64,000 nucleotides of DNA from an uncultured Oribacterium sp. (GTDB taxonomy: Bacteria > Bacillota > Clostridia > Lachnospirales > Lachnospiraceae): contig CAMKKZ010000006.1 of the NCBI GenBank assembly GCA_946413525.1, positions 1 through 64,000 on the forward strand, in the 5' to 3' direction. Every line of letters starts with the position of its first letter. Position 1 is the first letter of the stretch. The position numbers and the translations under genes are program-made. A model generated the notes under the pieces. The model saw nothing but the letters and a program-made list of their open reading frames with translations, searched no databases and had not been told where the DNA came from. Below are positions 53,021 through 61,363 of the stretch, one piece after another.

Positions 53021-54341
53021 TAAACTCGACAAAGTCCGCGGCCGTCTCATCCGAGACGGCTTCTGATTTGGCATAGCTGAATTCATCGGAGGAAAGCAGT
53101 GCCGCAATATCCATGTCCGCATGCTGGTACAAAAGATCCAGGAGCTCGATGAAATCGCGGATCACCTCCCGGGGGGTAATGTTCTGATCCGCGCCAATGC
53201 GCCCGTACTCGATTTTAATGAAGCCTGCCAGATCCTCCGTCGTGACCCTGCGGGGATATTCATACAGCCCGGCGTGCATCTCCGCCAGCTTTTCGCACAG
53301 CACCAGCATCTCCTCGGCCGTCAGCGGTTCCAGACGGATCACCGGGGCCAGCAGGTCGCGTGCTCCCGGCCTGGAGAAGCGGCCCTCGCTGAGACGGGAG
53401 CGCAGTGCCTCATAGCTGTAGATGCCCCTCCGCCTGTCCTCCAGCGCCTGGGGCGTAGAGCCCATGATGATGCCCAGGTATTTCGCTTTGCCCTGCAGGG
53501 CGTCGTTATACATGGTCAGCATCTTCTCGTAGTTGTTCTGCCGGGTGATGGAGTTGGGAATTTTGTAGATGTTCACCAGCTCGTCCACCATGATCATCAT
53601 GCCGGTGTAGCCCGCCAGCCGGAAGAAGGCGGCAAAGAGCTTGAGGTAGTCATACCAGTCATCATCCGAGATAATTATATTGACCCCGAGAGCCTCTTTG
53701 GCTTCGCTTTTCAGCGCGTATTCGCCCCGGAACCAGCGCGCAACCCTGGCCTTGCTTTCATCATCGCCATTTACATAGGAGTGGTAATACAAAGATAACA
53801 GTTTCGCGAATTCAAAGCCATGCACCAGCTCGCTGACAGAGGCCGTCACTGCGTAGATTTTCCTGTTTGTGGCGGCGGCCAGGGCGGGATCGCCGGGGGA
53901 GAGCCCCGTCTCCTGTATTGCCTCGCTCTGGACCGCGTTGATCCAGCGGTCCAGAATCAGCGTGAGCGCGCCTCCCTCCGGCTTCGTTTTTGTCGACAGA
54001 TTGGAAATCAGTTCGCGGTATGTGGCAAGCCCCTGGCCCTTCGTCCCCTGCAAACGTCTTTCGGGTGAAAGATCCGCGTCCGCCACGATAAATCCCCTAT
54101 CCATCACATAATTTCGGATGGTCTGAAGCAGAAAGCTCTTGCCGCTTCCGTAACGGCCCACGATAAAGCGAAAGGACGCGCCGCCTTCCGCGATGATATC
54201 CACATCCCGCAGCAACGCTTCAATCTCGTTTTTTCTTCCCACAGTGATATAGGGCAGACCGATGCGGGGCACCACGCCGCCCTTCAAAGAATTCAGTACC
54301 GTCTGAGCAATGCGTCTCGGCACTTTTTTATGTCCATCCAT
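53013..54341 (-). CDS. P-loop ATP-binding protein, BrxD-like (DUF2791-type)
   Basis: RRIAQTVLNSLKGGVVPRIGLPYITVGRKNEIEALLRDVD; Walker A VGRYGSGKSF; MMIMVDELVNIYK. Confidence 0.75.
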   Translation of the reverse strand: MDGHKKVPRRIAQTVLNSLKGGVVPRIGLPYITVGRKNEIEALLRDVDIIAEGGASFRFIVGRYGSGKSFLLQTIRNYVMDRGFIVADADLSPERRLQGTKGQGLATYRELISNLSTKTKPEGGALTLILDRWINAVQSEAIQETGLSPGDPALAAATNRKIYAVTASVSELVHGFEFAKLLSLYYHSYVNGDDESKARVARWFRGEYALKSEAKEALGVNIIISDDDWYDYLKLFAAFFRLAGYTGMMIMVDELVNIYKIPNSITRQNNYEKMLTMYNDALQGKAKYLGIIMGSTPQALEDRRRGIYSYEALRSRLSEGRFSRPGARDLLAPVIRLEPLTAEEMLVLCEKLAEMHAGLYEYPRRVTTEDLAGFIKIEYGRIGADQNITPREVIRDFIELLDLLYQHADMDIAALLSSDEFSYAKSEAVSDETAADFVEFTI

Positions 54342-54418
54342 TCCGTATCCTTTTATAATAAAATTTTTTGCCTGCTTTTTTTGCTGATAAACAGAATTGT
54401 CCGCGAGACAAATTCCTC

Positions 54419-56206
54419 TCATTCAAGGCAGCGTATAATATCTTCTCTATAATCCTCCATAAGGGAGAGAACGTCACCCTCGCAAAGCAGTACGTTATCG
54501 CCAATCTCGTCGAAGAAGGCTTCGTTAATGGTGTCTGCCTCGACTGCGGGCATCCGGTGATTTTCCCGGATGATTCCTGACGCGTCGCGACCCTTCAGCA
54601 GGGCGGTGAGAATCTGAATTTGAACACGGTCAAGGGGGATGCCTTTCGCCCCGGTATCCTCGCCTTTATATGCAAACGTCGCCGTTTTTTTGTCAGTAAT
54701 TGCAGTAGCCTCCCTCGTTACATCTGCCGTTACATCTGCCTCCTTTTTTTCCTTTGACTTTCGTTCTGCCTCAGGCGCTGCGTATTCCATTTTTGAGGCA
54801 TCTTCGATTTCTTCCTCCGTCAGCAGTCTGTCCCGCGTACCGTCCGCTTCCCGGCGGATCTGTTCCAGCCCGGAGAAATCAATGGTAATGATGGGTCTTG
54901 TGGATTTGGCAAGAAGCTTTTTGTCCGATTCAATGACGGCATCAATTAGGGGGATTGCCCAGGCATCCTCAGGCCTCTCCTTGAGATACCGCCCTGTTTT
55001 CAGGTAGCGGCGCAGTCTTGCGTCCGCAGTATGAAGGAACCCCTGCAATCTTGCCTTGTTAAAGGACAGGGTTTCAAAAGCACGTACAGTCCAAATTCCG
55101 TTTTTGCAGTGGAAGCTGCGGCACTGGTTCAGAACGTAGTCTTTGTCTTCGGGACGCTTTTTCTCATAATAGACGGCGTTGAAAAGCGGATACCAATGCC
55201 GGGTCTTTCTTTCACCGAAGCAGAGGGAAAACAGTTTTTTTTCATGACGGCGGAAGGTGGAGGCAGAGCGCCACGACTCGCTGAAAAGATGCCTCCCCCG
55301 TGCCGGGTCATGTTTAATTACCGGCGATTCGGAAACCTTTTTCCCACCGAATACGCAGAGGGCAGTGAAAAGCTCATCGTCTGAATGAGCCTCCGGTTTC
55401 CGCAATATTGCAAGGGAATTGTCCCGTGCCATCATATCCGGATCAGCATATTCCCGGACAAGCTCCGGAGGCAATCCCTTCACCACGGCATATTCCAGCA
55501 TCCAGCGGTGCAGATTGTTCCGCATCCGCTTGTCGCCAATGCCGGAATTAATATATCCAAGCTCAAAGGCCCGCAGCTTTTTCAGCGTATCCTCCGGTGA
55601 GTCCGTTCCAATGTCGTTCAGCAGTTCATAGAGATAGATGTAGGCCGCTGAGGCAGCAATCGGCTGAAATGATTCTCTGCGCACCGCGGCGCGCCAGGTG
55701 AAGTATCCGCGAAGCTGAGTCGGAGACAGATCATGATAGGTGGGGAAGTAACAGACGAAATCGCCGCCCGGCCATGGACAGTTATCTTCATATTCCTGCA
55801 TGAATAGAGCCTGCCTGTAGAAGTTTTTGGCTCTGGATTCGACGGATTCCCTGCCATATTTAAAAAGCCGGCGCATTTCGCGCAGCTTTTCCGGCAGAGG
55901 CTCCTTCAAGGAAGGGCAGTTGCCGACAAATGATGGGGGGAGTTCCGCTGCAGGCAGGTGGCTGCCGGAAAAGGGCAGAGAGCTCTCCTTAGCAGGCTGG
56001 TGGCCGCCGGAGAAGGGCAGAGTGGTCTCCTTAGCAGGCTGGTAGCCGCCGGGAAAGGGCAATGTGGTTTCCTTTGAAGACCGGTGGCCGTCAGCAAAAG
56101 GCAGGGAGGTCTCCTCGTAGGAGCTTTCGTCGGCTGAACACAGTGAGTCAAGGATGATAGTTTGATAATTTTCATCGGCATTTGCCGTCGTCTCTGAAAG
56201 CTCCAT
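54419..56206 (-). CDS. TerB_N / TerB_C domain protein with 14-aa repeats near the N-terminus
   Basis: MRRLFKYGRESVESRAKNFYRQALFMQEYEDNCPWPGGDFVCYFPTYHDLSPTQLRGYFTWRAAVRR; PAKETTLPFSGGHQ repeats. Confidence 0.8.
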   Translation of the reverse strand: MELSETTANADENYQTIILDSLCSADESSYEETSLPFADGHRSSKETTLPFPGGYQPAKETTLPFSGGHQPAKESSLPFSGSHLPAAELPPSFVGNCPSLKEPLPEKLREMRRLFKYGRESVESRAKNFYRQALFMQEYEDNCPWPGGDFVCYFPTYHDLSPTQLRGYFTWRAAVRRESFQPIAASAAYIYLYELLNDIGTDSPEDTLKKLRAFELGYINSGIGDKRMRNNLHRWMLEYAVVKGLPPELVREYADPDMMARDNSLAILRKPEAHSDDELFTALCVFGGKKVSESPVIKHDPARGRHLFSESWRSASTFRRHEKKLFSLCFGERKTRHWYPLFNAVYYEKKRPEDKDYVLNQCRSFHCKNGIWTVRAFETLSFNKARLQGFLHTADARLRRYLKTGRYLKERPEDAWAIPLIDAVIESDKKLLAKSTRPIITIDFSGLEQIRREADGTRDRLLTEEEIEDASKMEYAAPEAERKSKEKKEADVTADVTREATAITDKKTATFAYKGEDTGAKGIPLDRVQIQILTALLKGRDASGIIRENHRMPAVEADTINEAFFDEIGDNVLLCEGDVLSLMEDYREDIIRCLE

Positions 56207-56229
56207 GGACGCCCCCTTCTGTCATCATT

Positions 56230-56266
56230 TGATATAATATTATATCATATCTTCATTTGAAATCAA
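56230..56266 (-). promoter_or_regulatory. Predicted promoter of TerB-ATPase-helicase operon overlapping an 18-bp perfect palindrome
   Basis: Minus strand TTGATT-16 bp-TATAAT; palindrome TGATATAATATTATATCA at 56230-56247. Confidence 0.6.
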
Positions 56267-56610
56267 TTACGCAGCACTCCTCGCGCTGTGGATAAAGCAA
56301 ACTTCGGTTACATTCACACCCCCTCACCTCCCCGCCCCCACCGGGGGAAATACGCGGCAGAATCCTCCCTTTAGTAAAGCTGTGGGGTAATCCAATGGAT
56401 AAGATCAGGGGATGTGGAAGCTTGAACATTAATCTGGTATGATTTGCAGTACTGATTTTCTTACACGACAAGCTTGACCTTTGGCTTATATGTGGTTAAA
56501 CTAAACCGTGTGCCTGCGACATATAATAAGTTTCACTGGTATATCAGTGTCTCTTTGCATTATAGTGTCTGACACGCAAAAGCAATTAGGAAAGGAGAAC
56601 ATAAAAGATA

Positions 56611-58320
56611 ATGGATAAAAAGATTCTGATCAATGGCAAGATTTATACCGAGGACACCCGCAAGCCTTGGGCTGAGGCGGTTGCCATCGATGGTAAGATC
56701 TTCGCCGCGGTCGGCAGCAACGATGAGGTAATCAAGTACGCCAAGTTCAATTTCGGGGAGTATGAAACGGTCGATTTGGGAGGCAAGACCGTCCTGCCGG
56801 GGCTCATCGACGGCCACACGCATCCCTCCATGATCGCCAAGGCTTCCTGGCTCATCTTTGGGCCGGATACCTCTGACGAGCAGGAGCTTTACAAGAACAT
56901 CCGGGAGGCTGCGGAGAAGTACCCTAAGGACGTAAAGCCTTACTTCGTATATAGCTGCTATCACCATGAGACCTTCGGAACCGCGGGTCCCCGCAAGGAG
57001 GTTCTGGATGAACTGGTGCCTGACCGTCCTGCCCGCATCAACGATGACACCGGGCATGGCTGCTGGTACAATAGCATGGCGCTCGAAATGCTCAAGGACG
57101 AAAACGGTATTCCGCATTCCATCTCTCCCATTACCGGACAGACCTTCTTTAAAGATGAGAAGGGAGAGTACACCGGAGTCTGCTTCCAGAGCATTCAGAC
57201 CGGAGACGTGGGCGTGTTTGAAGCCACCGGTTGGACGCCGCCCTTGTGCATGGACGATGAGTGTGCGGAGCCGGTTCATAACATCTTCCGCCATTACGGC
57301 GACATTGGCTACATGGACGCATTCACCGAGACGGACGGGGACATTGCCTATCTCTCCAAGCTGGATAAGGAAGGGCGGCTGTATTTTTACTATGAAGGAA
57401 CTTCGATTCTGGATAATGTGAAGAACATTGATCAGACCATAGAACGCGCGCGCAAATGGCAGAAGCTCTATGGTTCCGACCACATCCGGGTGCGTATAGT
57501 CAAGTTCTTCGCCGACGGCTCCAATGAGGCGGGCGATACGCTGAGCCTGGTTCCTTTCGCGAATGACCCGGAAGGCAAGAATTACGGACACTGCAACTGC
57601 ACCATGGAGGAGATGCGCGATGTGATGGTGCGCCTTAATAAGGAACGCCTGGATCTGCACATCCACTGCGTCTGCGATGGCACGCTGCGTCTTCTGCTGG
57701 ATGCCGTGGAGGAAGCGAAGAAGATCTGCGGCGACGACTGGTGCATGCGCGTGACGATCGCGCATTTGGAGTGCATGCATCCCGATGACGCGAAACGCTT
57801 CAAGAAGCTGGATGTATACGCTGACATCAGCGCGCACTGGCTTGGTATGGGGGCTCCGGGGACACTGGCTTTTCTTGGTCAGGAGCGTTGGAGGCACAGC
57901 TATGATTTCTCGCAGTTTCGGAAGGACGACGTCAAATACGGCTTCTCCTCGGACAACATGAGCCCCCTCGGTAATGACCGCCATTCCGCGTTCATAGGCA
58001 TGCAGATTGCCAAGACCGGCATCGAACCGGGTATTGGATTAATGCCGGCGCTGGATTTGAATAAGTTCCGTTACGGCTGGCAGCCGGATTCCGCCAAGTT
58101 CACCATAGAGGAATGCATCCACGCCTTCACCTGGAAGAATGCCGAGCGCATGCGCCTTTTGGACAAGATCGGCTCCATCGAGGTCGGCAAGCGGGCCTGC
58201 CTCGTGGTGCTGGACAAGGACATCTTCACGATTCCGGACGAGGAGATCAGCACCATCGACCCCGTCTGCACATTCTTTGACGGTCAGGAGCTGCACATTA
58301 AAAATCCTTTGAAAGCCTGA
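56611..58320 (+). CDS. Amidohydrolase family protein (YtcJ-like)
   Basis: MDKKILINGKIYTEDTRKPWAEAVAIDGKIFAAVG; LPGLIDGHTHPSM; C-term IEVGKRACLVVLDKDIFTIPDEEI. Confidence 0.85.
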   Translation: MDKKILINGKIYTEDTRKPWAEAVAIDGKIFAAVGSNDEVIKYAKFNFGEYETVDLGGKTVLPGLIDGHTHPSMIAKASWLIFGPDTSDEQELYKNIREAAEKYPKDVKPYFVYSCYHHETFGTAGPRKEVLDELVPDRPARINDDTGHGCWYNSMALEMLKDENGIPHSISPITGQTFFKDEKGEYTGVCFQSIQTGDVGVFEATGWTPPLCMDDECAEPVHNIFRHYGDIGYMDAFTETDGDIAYLSKLDKEGRLYFYYEGTSILDNVKNIDQTIERARKWQKLYGSDHIRVRIVKFFADGSNEAGDTLSLVPFANDPEGKNYGHCNCTMEEMRDVMVRLNKERLDLHIHCVCDGTLRLLLDAVEEAKKICGDDWCMRVTIAHLECMHPDDAKRFKKLDVYADISAHWLGMGAPGTLAFLGQERWRHSYDFSQFRKDDVKYGFSSDNMSPLGNDRHSAFIGMQIAKTGIEPGIGLMPALDLNKFRYGWQPDSAKFTIEECIHAFTWKNAERMRLLDKIGSIEVGKRACLVVLDKDIFTIPDEEISTIDPVCTFFDGQELHIKNPLKA

Positions 58321-58351
58321 AAAATTTCTCCTGCATGGTTCCGGATAGTAT

Positions 58352-58499
58352 AGGACATGAATGTTCCTGATGGAACATTCATGTCCTGGGTTTTGACGCG
58401 CGCTAAGGAAATGCGCGTCAAAATCCGCCTTTGGCGGACAAACCCCTTCGGGGTTCGCCAGCTACGGATATGAATGTTCCTGATGGAACATTCATATCC
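58352..58499. repeat. Cluster of five perfect or near-perfect hairpins flanked by duplicate palindromes
   Basis: AGGACATGAATGTTCC/GGAACATTCATGTCCT; TTTTGACGCGC/GCGCGTCAAAA; CCGCCtttGGCGG; AACCCC/GGGGTT; GGATATGAATGTTCC/GGAACATTCATATCC. Confidence 0.9.
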
Positions 58500-59370
58500 T
58501 ATATTATGCTGTTATTTCACGGAACCTGAGATTTTATGTTGGGGTGATGTTATAGAAATTCAAATTACAGACGATTTCGATTTGGACCGGATCGCCGACA
58601 GCGGTCAGTGCTTCCGCTGGAATAAGGATAGCTCCGGTTCATATCGGATCATTCATAAAGGGCATTGCCTGCGGATACGGCCTCTTGGAAAGGACAGATT
58701 TGCCCTTTCCTGCAAAGAAGATGTGTATCAGGCTGTCTGGTACGATTACTTTGATCTTGGAGAAGATTATCGTTCCATCCGCGGGCGCGTGAACCGGGAG
58801 GTCGATCCTTTCCTTGCCAGTGCCTGCGAGTACGGGAAAGGAATCCGCATTCTCCGGCAGGATCCCTGGGAAATGCTGATCAGCTTCATCATTTCCCAAA
58901 ACAAGAACATCCCGGCCATCAAAAAGAGCGTGGAACTGCTCTGCGAGGCTGCCGGGAAGCATTGCGAAGCTTCGGAGGACGGCTATTATCTGTTCCCCAC
59001 ACCGGAGGAGATCCTTTCCCTGAGTGATGAAGCGCTTGCGGCCTGCCGGATCGGATATCGATGCCGATATGTAAAAGCGGCGGCCATGGATGTGGCGGAG
59101 GGAAAGCTGAATCTGGAAGGGCTGAAAAATGAAAGCGAAGGGACGACGATCAAGGCGCTGACGAGCGTCTGCGGCGTCGGAGCCAAGGTGGCAAACTGCG
59201 TGTCATTGTTTGGCCTTCATCATGTTAACGCGTTTCCAATCGACGTATGGATCCGCAGAATCCTGGAAAATGAATATCCGGACGGATACCCAATGGAGAA
59301 TTACAACCCCTATAACGGCATTTACCAGCAATACATGTTTTACTTTTACCGGACAGGATACGGAAGCTGA
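58474..59370 (+). CDS. 8-oxoguanine DNA glycosylase-like HhH-GPD protein (start uncertain)
   Basis: SGQCFRWNKD, QDPWEMLISFIISQNKNIPAIKKSV, LTSVCGVGAKVANCVSLFGLHHVNAFPIDVWIRRI. Confidence 0.85.
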   Translation: MFLMEHSYPILCCYFTEPEILCWGDVIEIQITDDFDLDRIADSGQCFRWNKDSSGSYRIIHKGHCLRIRPLGKDRFALSCKEDVYQAVWYDYFDLGEDYRSIRGRVNREVDPFLASACEYGKGIRILRQDPWEMLISFIISQNKNIPAIKKSVELLCEAAGKHCEASEDGYYLFPTPEEILSLSDEALAACRIGYRCRYVKAAAMDVAEGKLNLEGLKNESEGTTIKALTSVCGVGAKVANCVSLFGLHHVNAFPIDVWIRRILENEYPDGYPMENYNPYNGIYQQYMFYFYRTGYGS

Positions 59371-59560
59371 TTTGCCCCACCATTCGGAGCGGTATGTCAT
59401 GAAATCAGAGCAGCCAAAACCTGCTCTAATAGGGAAGCCATAGAGCTTGCGGTACCGTGGGCTATTTGTCAGGAATTAATGCGGTCAAAAAACCACGATG
59501 CGATGCGGCATCGGTTTGTCATGAACTCAGAGTGGCCAAAGCCCACTCTGATAGGGGAGA
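59365..59560 (+). repeat. Three leader elements, middle one truncated by the third
   Basis: Units 59365-59435, 59436-59495, 59496-59560 (TCAGAGTGG..CCACTCTGA), ends gataggggag, ATG at 59569. Confidence 0.9.
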
Positions 59561-59568
59561 AAGCAATT

Positions 59569-59703
59569 ATGTTCACAGCTATCTATTGGACACATCTTGA
59601 GAGTAACAGGTACATAGGGGCGCCGCGCAAGGATGAGCGGGGCTTGTACTTTGCGTGCTCATACAGGATGAAGCAGGAGCATAGAGGCTGTGTTTGGGAT
59701 TAA
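59569..59703 (+). CDS. 44-aa ORF of unknown function behind leader element
   Basis: MFTAIYWTHLESNRYIGAPRKDERGLYFACSYRMKQEHRGCVWD; SD ggggag upstream. Confidence 0.4.
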   Translation: MFTAIYWTHLESNRYIGAPRKDERGLYFACSYRMKQEHRGCVWD

Positions 59704-59756
59704 TAATCATCTTGACAGGAAGAGAGGGTTATAATCCCGTAACAGGAACTATCTGC

Positions 59757-59788
59757 CGCTTGCCTTGTATGAGGCAGGCGTTTTTTTG
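59757..59788 (+). terminator. Rho-independent terminator
   Basis: CGCTTGCCT-tgtatg-AGGCAGGCG then ttttttt. Confidence 0.8.
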
Positions 59789-59810
59789 TTCTCACGGAGC
59801 CGTTTACAGG

Positions 59811-59953
59811 AGCTATAGAGATTGTGATACCGTAGTTGTTTGTCGATAATTAAAATGGCTAAAAGCCATTTTGATAGAGAAGCCATATAGCCTGCGATAC
59901 CGCGGCTGTTTTTCAGGGATTAAAATGGCTCAAAAACCACTTTAATAGAGGAG
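59811..59953 (+). repeat. Two tandem leader elements upstream of XRE gene
   Basis: 59811-59880 (ATTAAAATGGCT-aaa-AGCCATTTTGAT) and 59881-59953 ending ccactttaatagaggag. Confidence 0.92.
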
Positions 59954-60020
59954 TTGTTGTAATTTCAAGTCATCCGGTTGGGATTTTTGATTCGGCCGGG
60001 CGTCAGAAAAGGAGGGAAAA

Positions 60021-60290
60021 ATGAATATGAATTTCCCGACCATCAATTTGGAGGAGACGGGACGGAATATTGAAAGGCTTCGAAAGGAAGCGGGGCTGTC
60101 GGTGAGGGATCTGCAGGATATCTTCGGATTTACTACTCCTCAGGCAATTTACAAGTGGCAGAAGGGCACAGCCATGCCAACGATTGATAATCTGGTGGTG
60201 CTGGCAATGATTTTTCAGGTGAAGATGGATGACATCATTATTGTTGATGCCTGTTCCGATCTTGTGGATGCTTTGATGAGAAGCGCATAG
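60021..60290 (+). CDS. XRE-family helix-turn-helix protein
   Basis: GRNIERLRKEAGLSVRDLQDIFGFTTPQAIYKWQKGTAMPTIDNLVVLAMIF. Confidence 0.9.
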   Translation: MNMNFPTINLEETGRNIERLRKEAGLSVRDLQDIFGFTTPQAIYKWQKGTAMPTIDNLVVLAMIFQVKMDDIIIVDACSDLVDALMRSA

Positions 60291-60511
60291 GACGGACGGG
60301 GATCCATGTTCCCATATTATTTGCTTTCGTATATCCTGTATAGAAAAGTTCTATCACAGATTGCTATTCACAGGCAGTCATGAGACTTTTGCATGAAGAG
60401 TCTTTAGGTGGACAAGCAGGATATAATCCTGTGGGGGCAATAAGTTGATCATGACCTGCTGAATCCTATATGTACTAACATGAAAAACTTTCTTATCTGT
60501 TACTACTATGT

Positions 60512-60606
60512 AAGTATGAAAAGCAGGCTTTTCATACTTCATTTGTGCCGCTGGCGCGACACAAATGGGACTCAACGCCTGCGGCATTAAGTCAAAGTAT
60601 GAAGAA
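60512..60606 (-). repeat. Inverted copy of ~83-bp repeat family 2
   Basis: aagtatgaaaagcaggcttttcatacttcatttgtgccgctggcgcgacacaaatgggactcaacgcctgcggcattaagtcaaagtatg. Confidence 0.9.
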
Positions 60607-60693
60607 ACCTATTTCCAGGAGAATAAAGACGGAAAAGATCCTGGCTGTTTTGTGTCCAATACTCACTTCTCTGCGATGATAGCACACGCAGGG

Positions 60694-61007
60694 GAGTTTT
60701 TCTATATAGAGAATTGTTACTGCTTACTTTCAATTGACTTATTTGAAACATTTTGTGTTTGGTGGAAGCGATATTGCTGGAATTGCATTCACTGATATGA
60801 CAAAAGATGAAGTTAATCATTGTATAGAAGAACTGGAGTTAATGTAATTTGATGTATAAACACTATGCAAATATAGTTTGGGATGATGAATGTATTTTTC
60901 ACTGCCCTATTTCAGTGTATAGGGAAAAAACGATTGAAGTAGGAAAATGCCTGGTGATTAATGGTCAGTTCACACGTTTCATCATTCTGGAATGGCTACG
61001 CAGATAG
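60694..61007 (+). pseudogene. Gene remnants, two short adjoining reading frames of unknown family
   Basis: ..LTYLKHFVFGGSDIAGIAFTDMTKDEVNHCIEELELM* then MYKHYANIVWDDECIFHCPISVYREKTIEVGKCLVINGQ..*. Confidence 0.35.
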
Positions 61008-61363
61008 GGAGAAGTTTGAGAATAGATTTACCGATGCTGTTGAGAACCTATATTGTCCGTGGGAGTAATTCATGGAATGATCAATCACCCTGTATTTCCT
61101 GTTTGCGCTTGCTCTTATAGCATGATAGAATAAGATGCGGAAGCATAAGAACAGGCTGTGGCATAGTGACATTGTCATAGAGGATGTGACATAGAGGCAT
61201 TGTACCAGGGAAAAAAGTAATGCGTGTCTGCGAATCTGATGCGTGAATGCTGATTCAGGGGCAGGGCAGACTACATGGATTTTATGGTTTGAGATTGATT
61301 TAAGCTCAGGAAAGGATGCCGTAATCAGGAAGGCATATGAGCTAAGGAAAGGTTGGGAAAGGT

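Noticed and set aside
56560-57984. 474-aa minus-strand ORF
   Set aside because: Antisense to the YtcJ-like amidohydrolase; no domain recognised.
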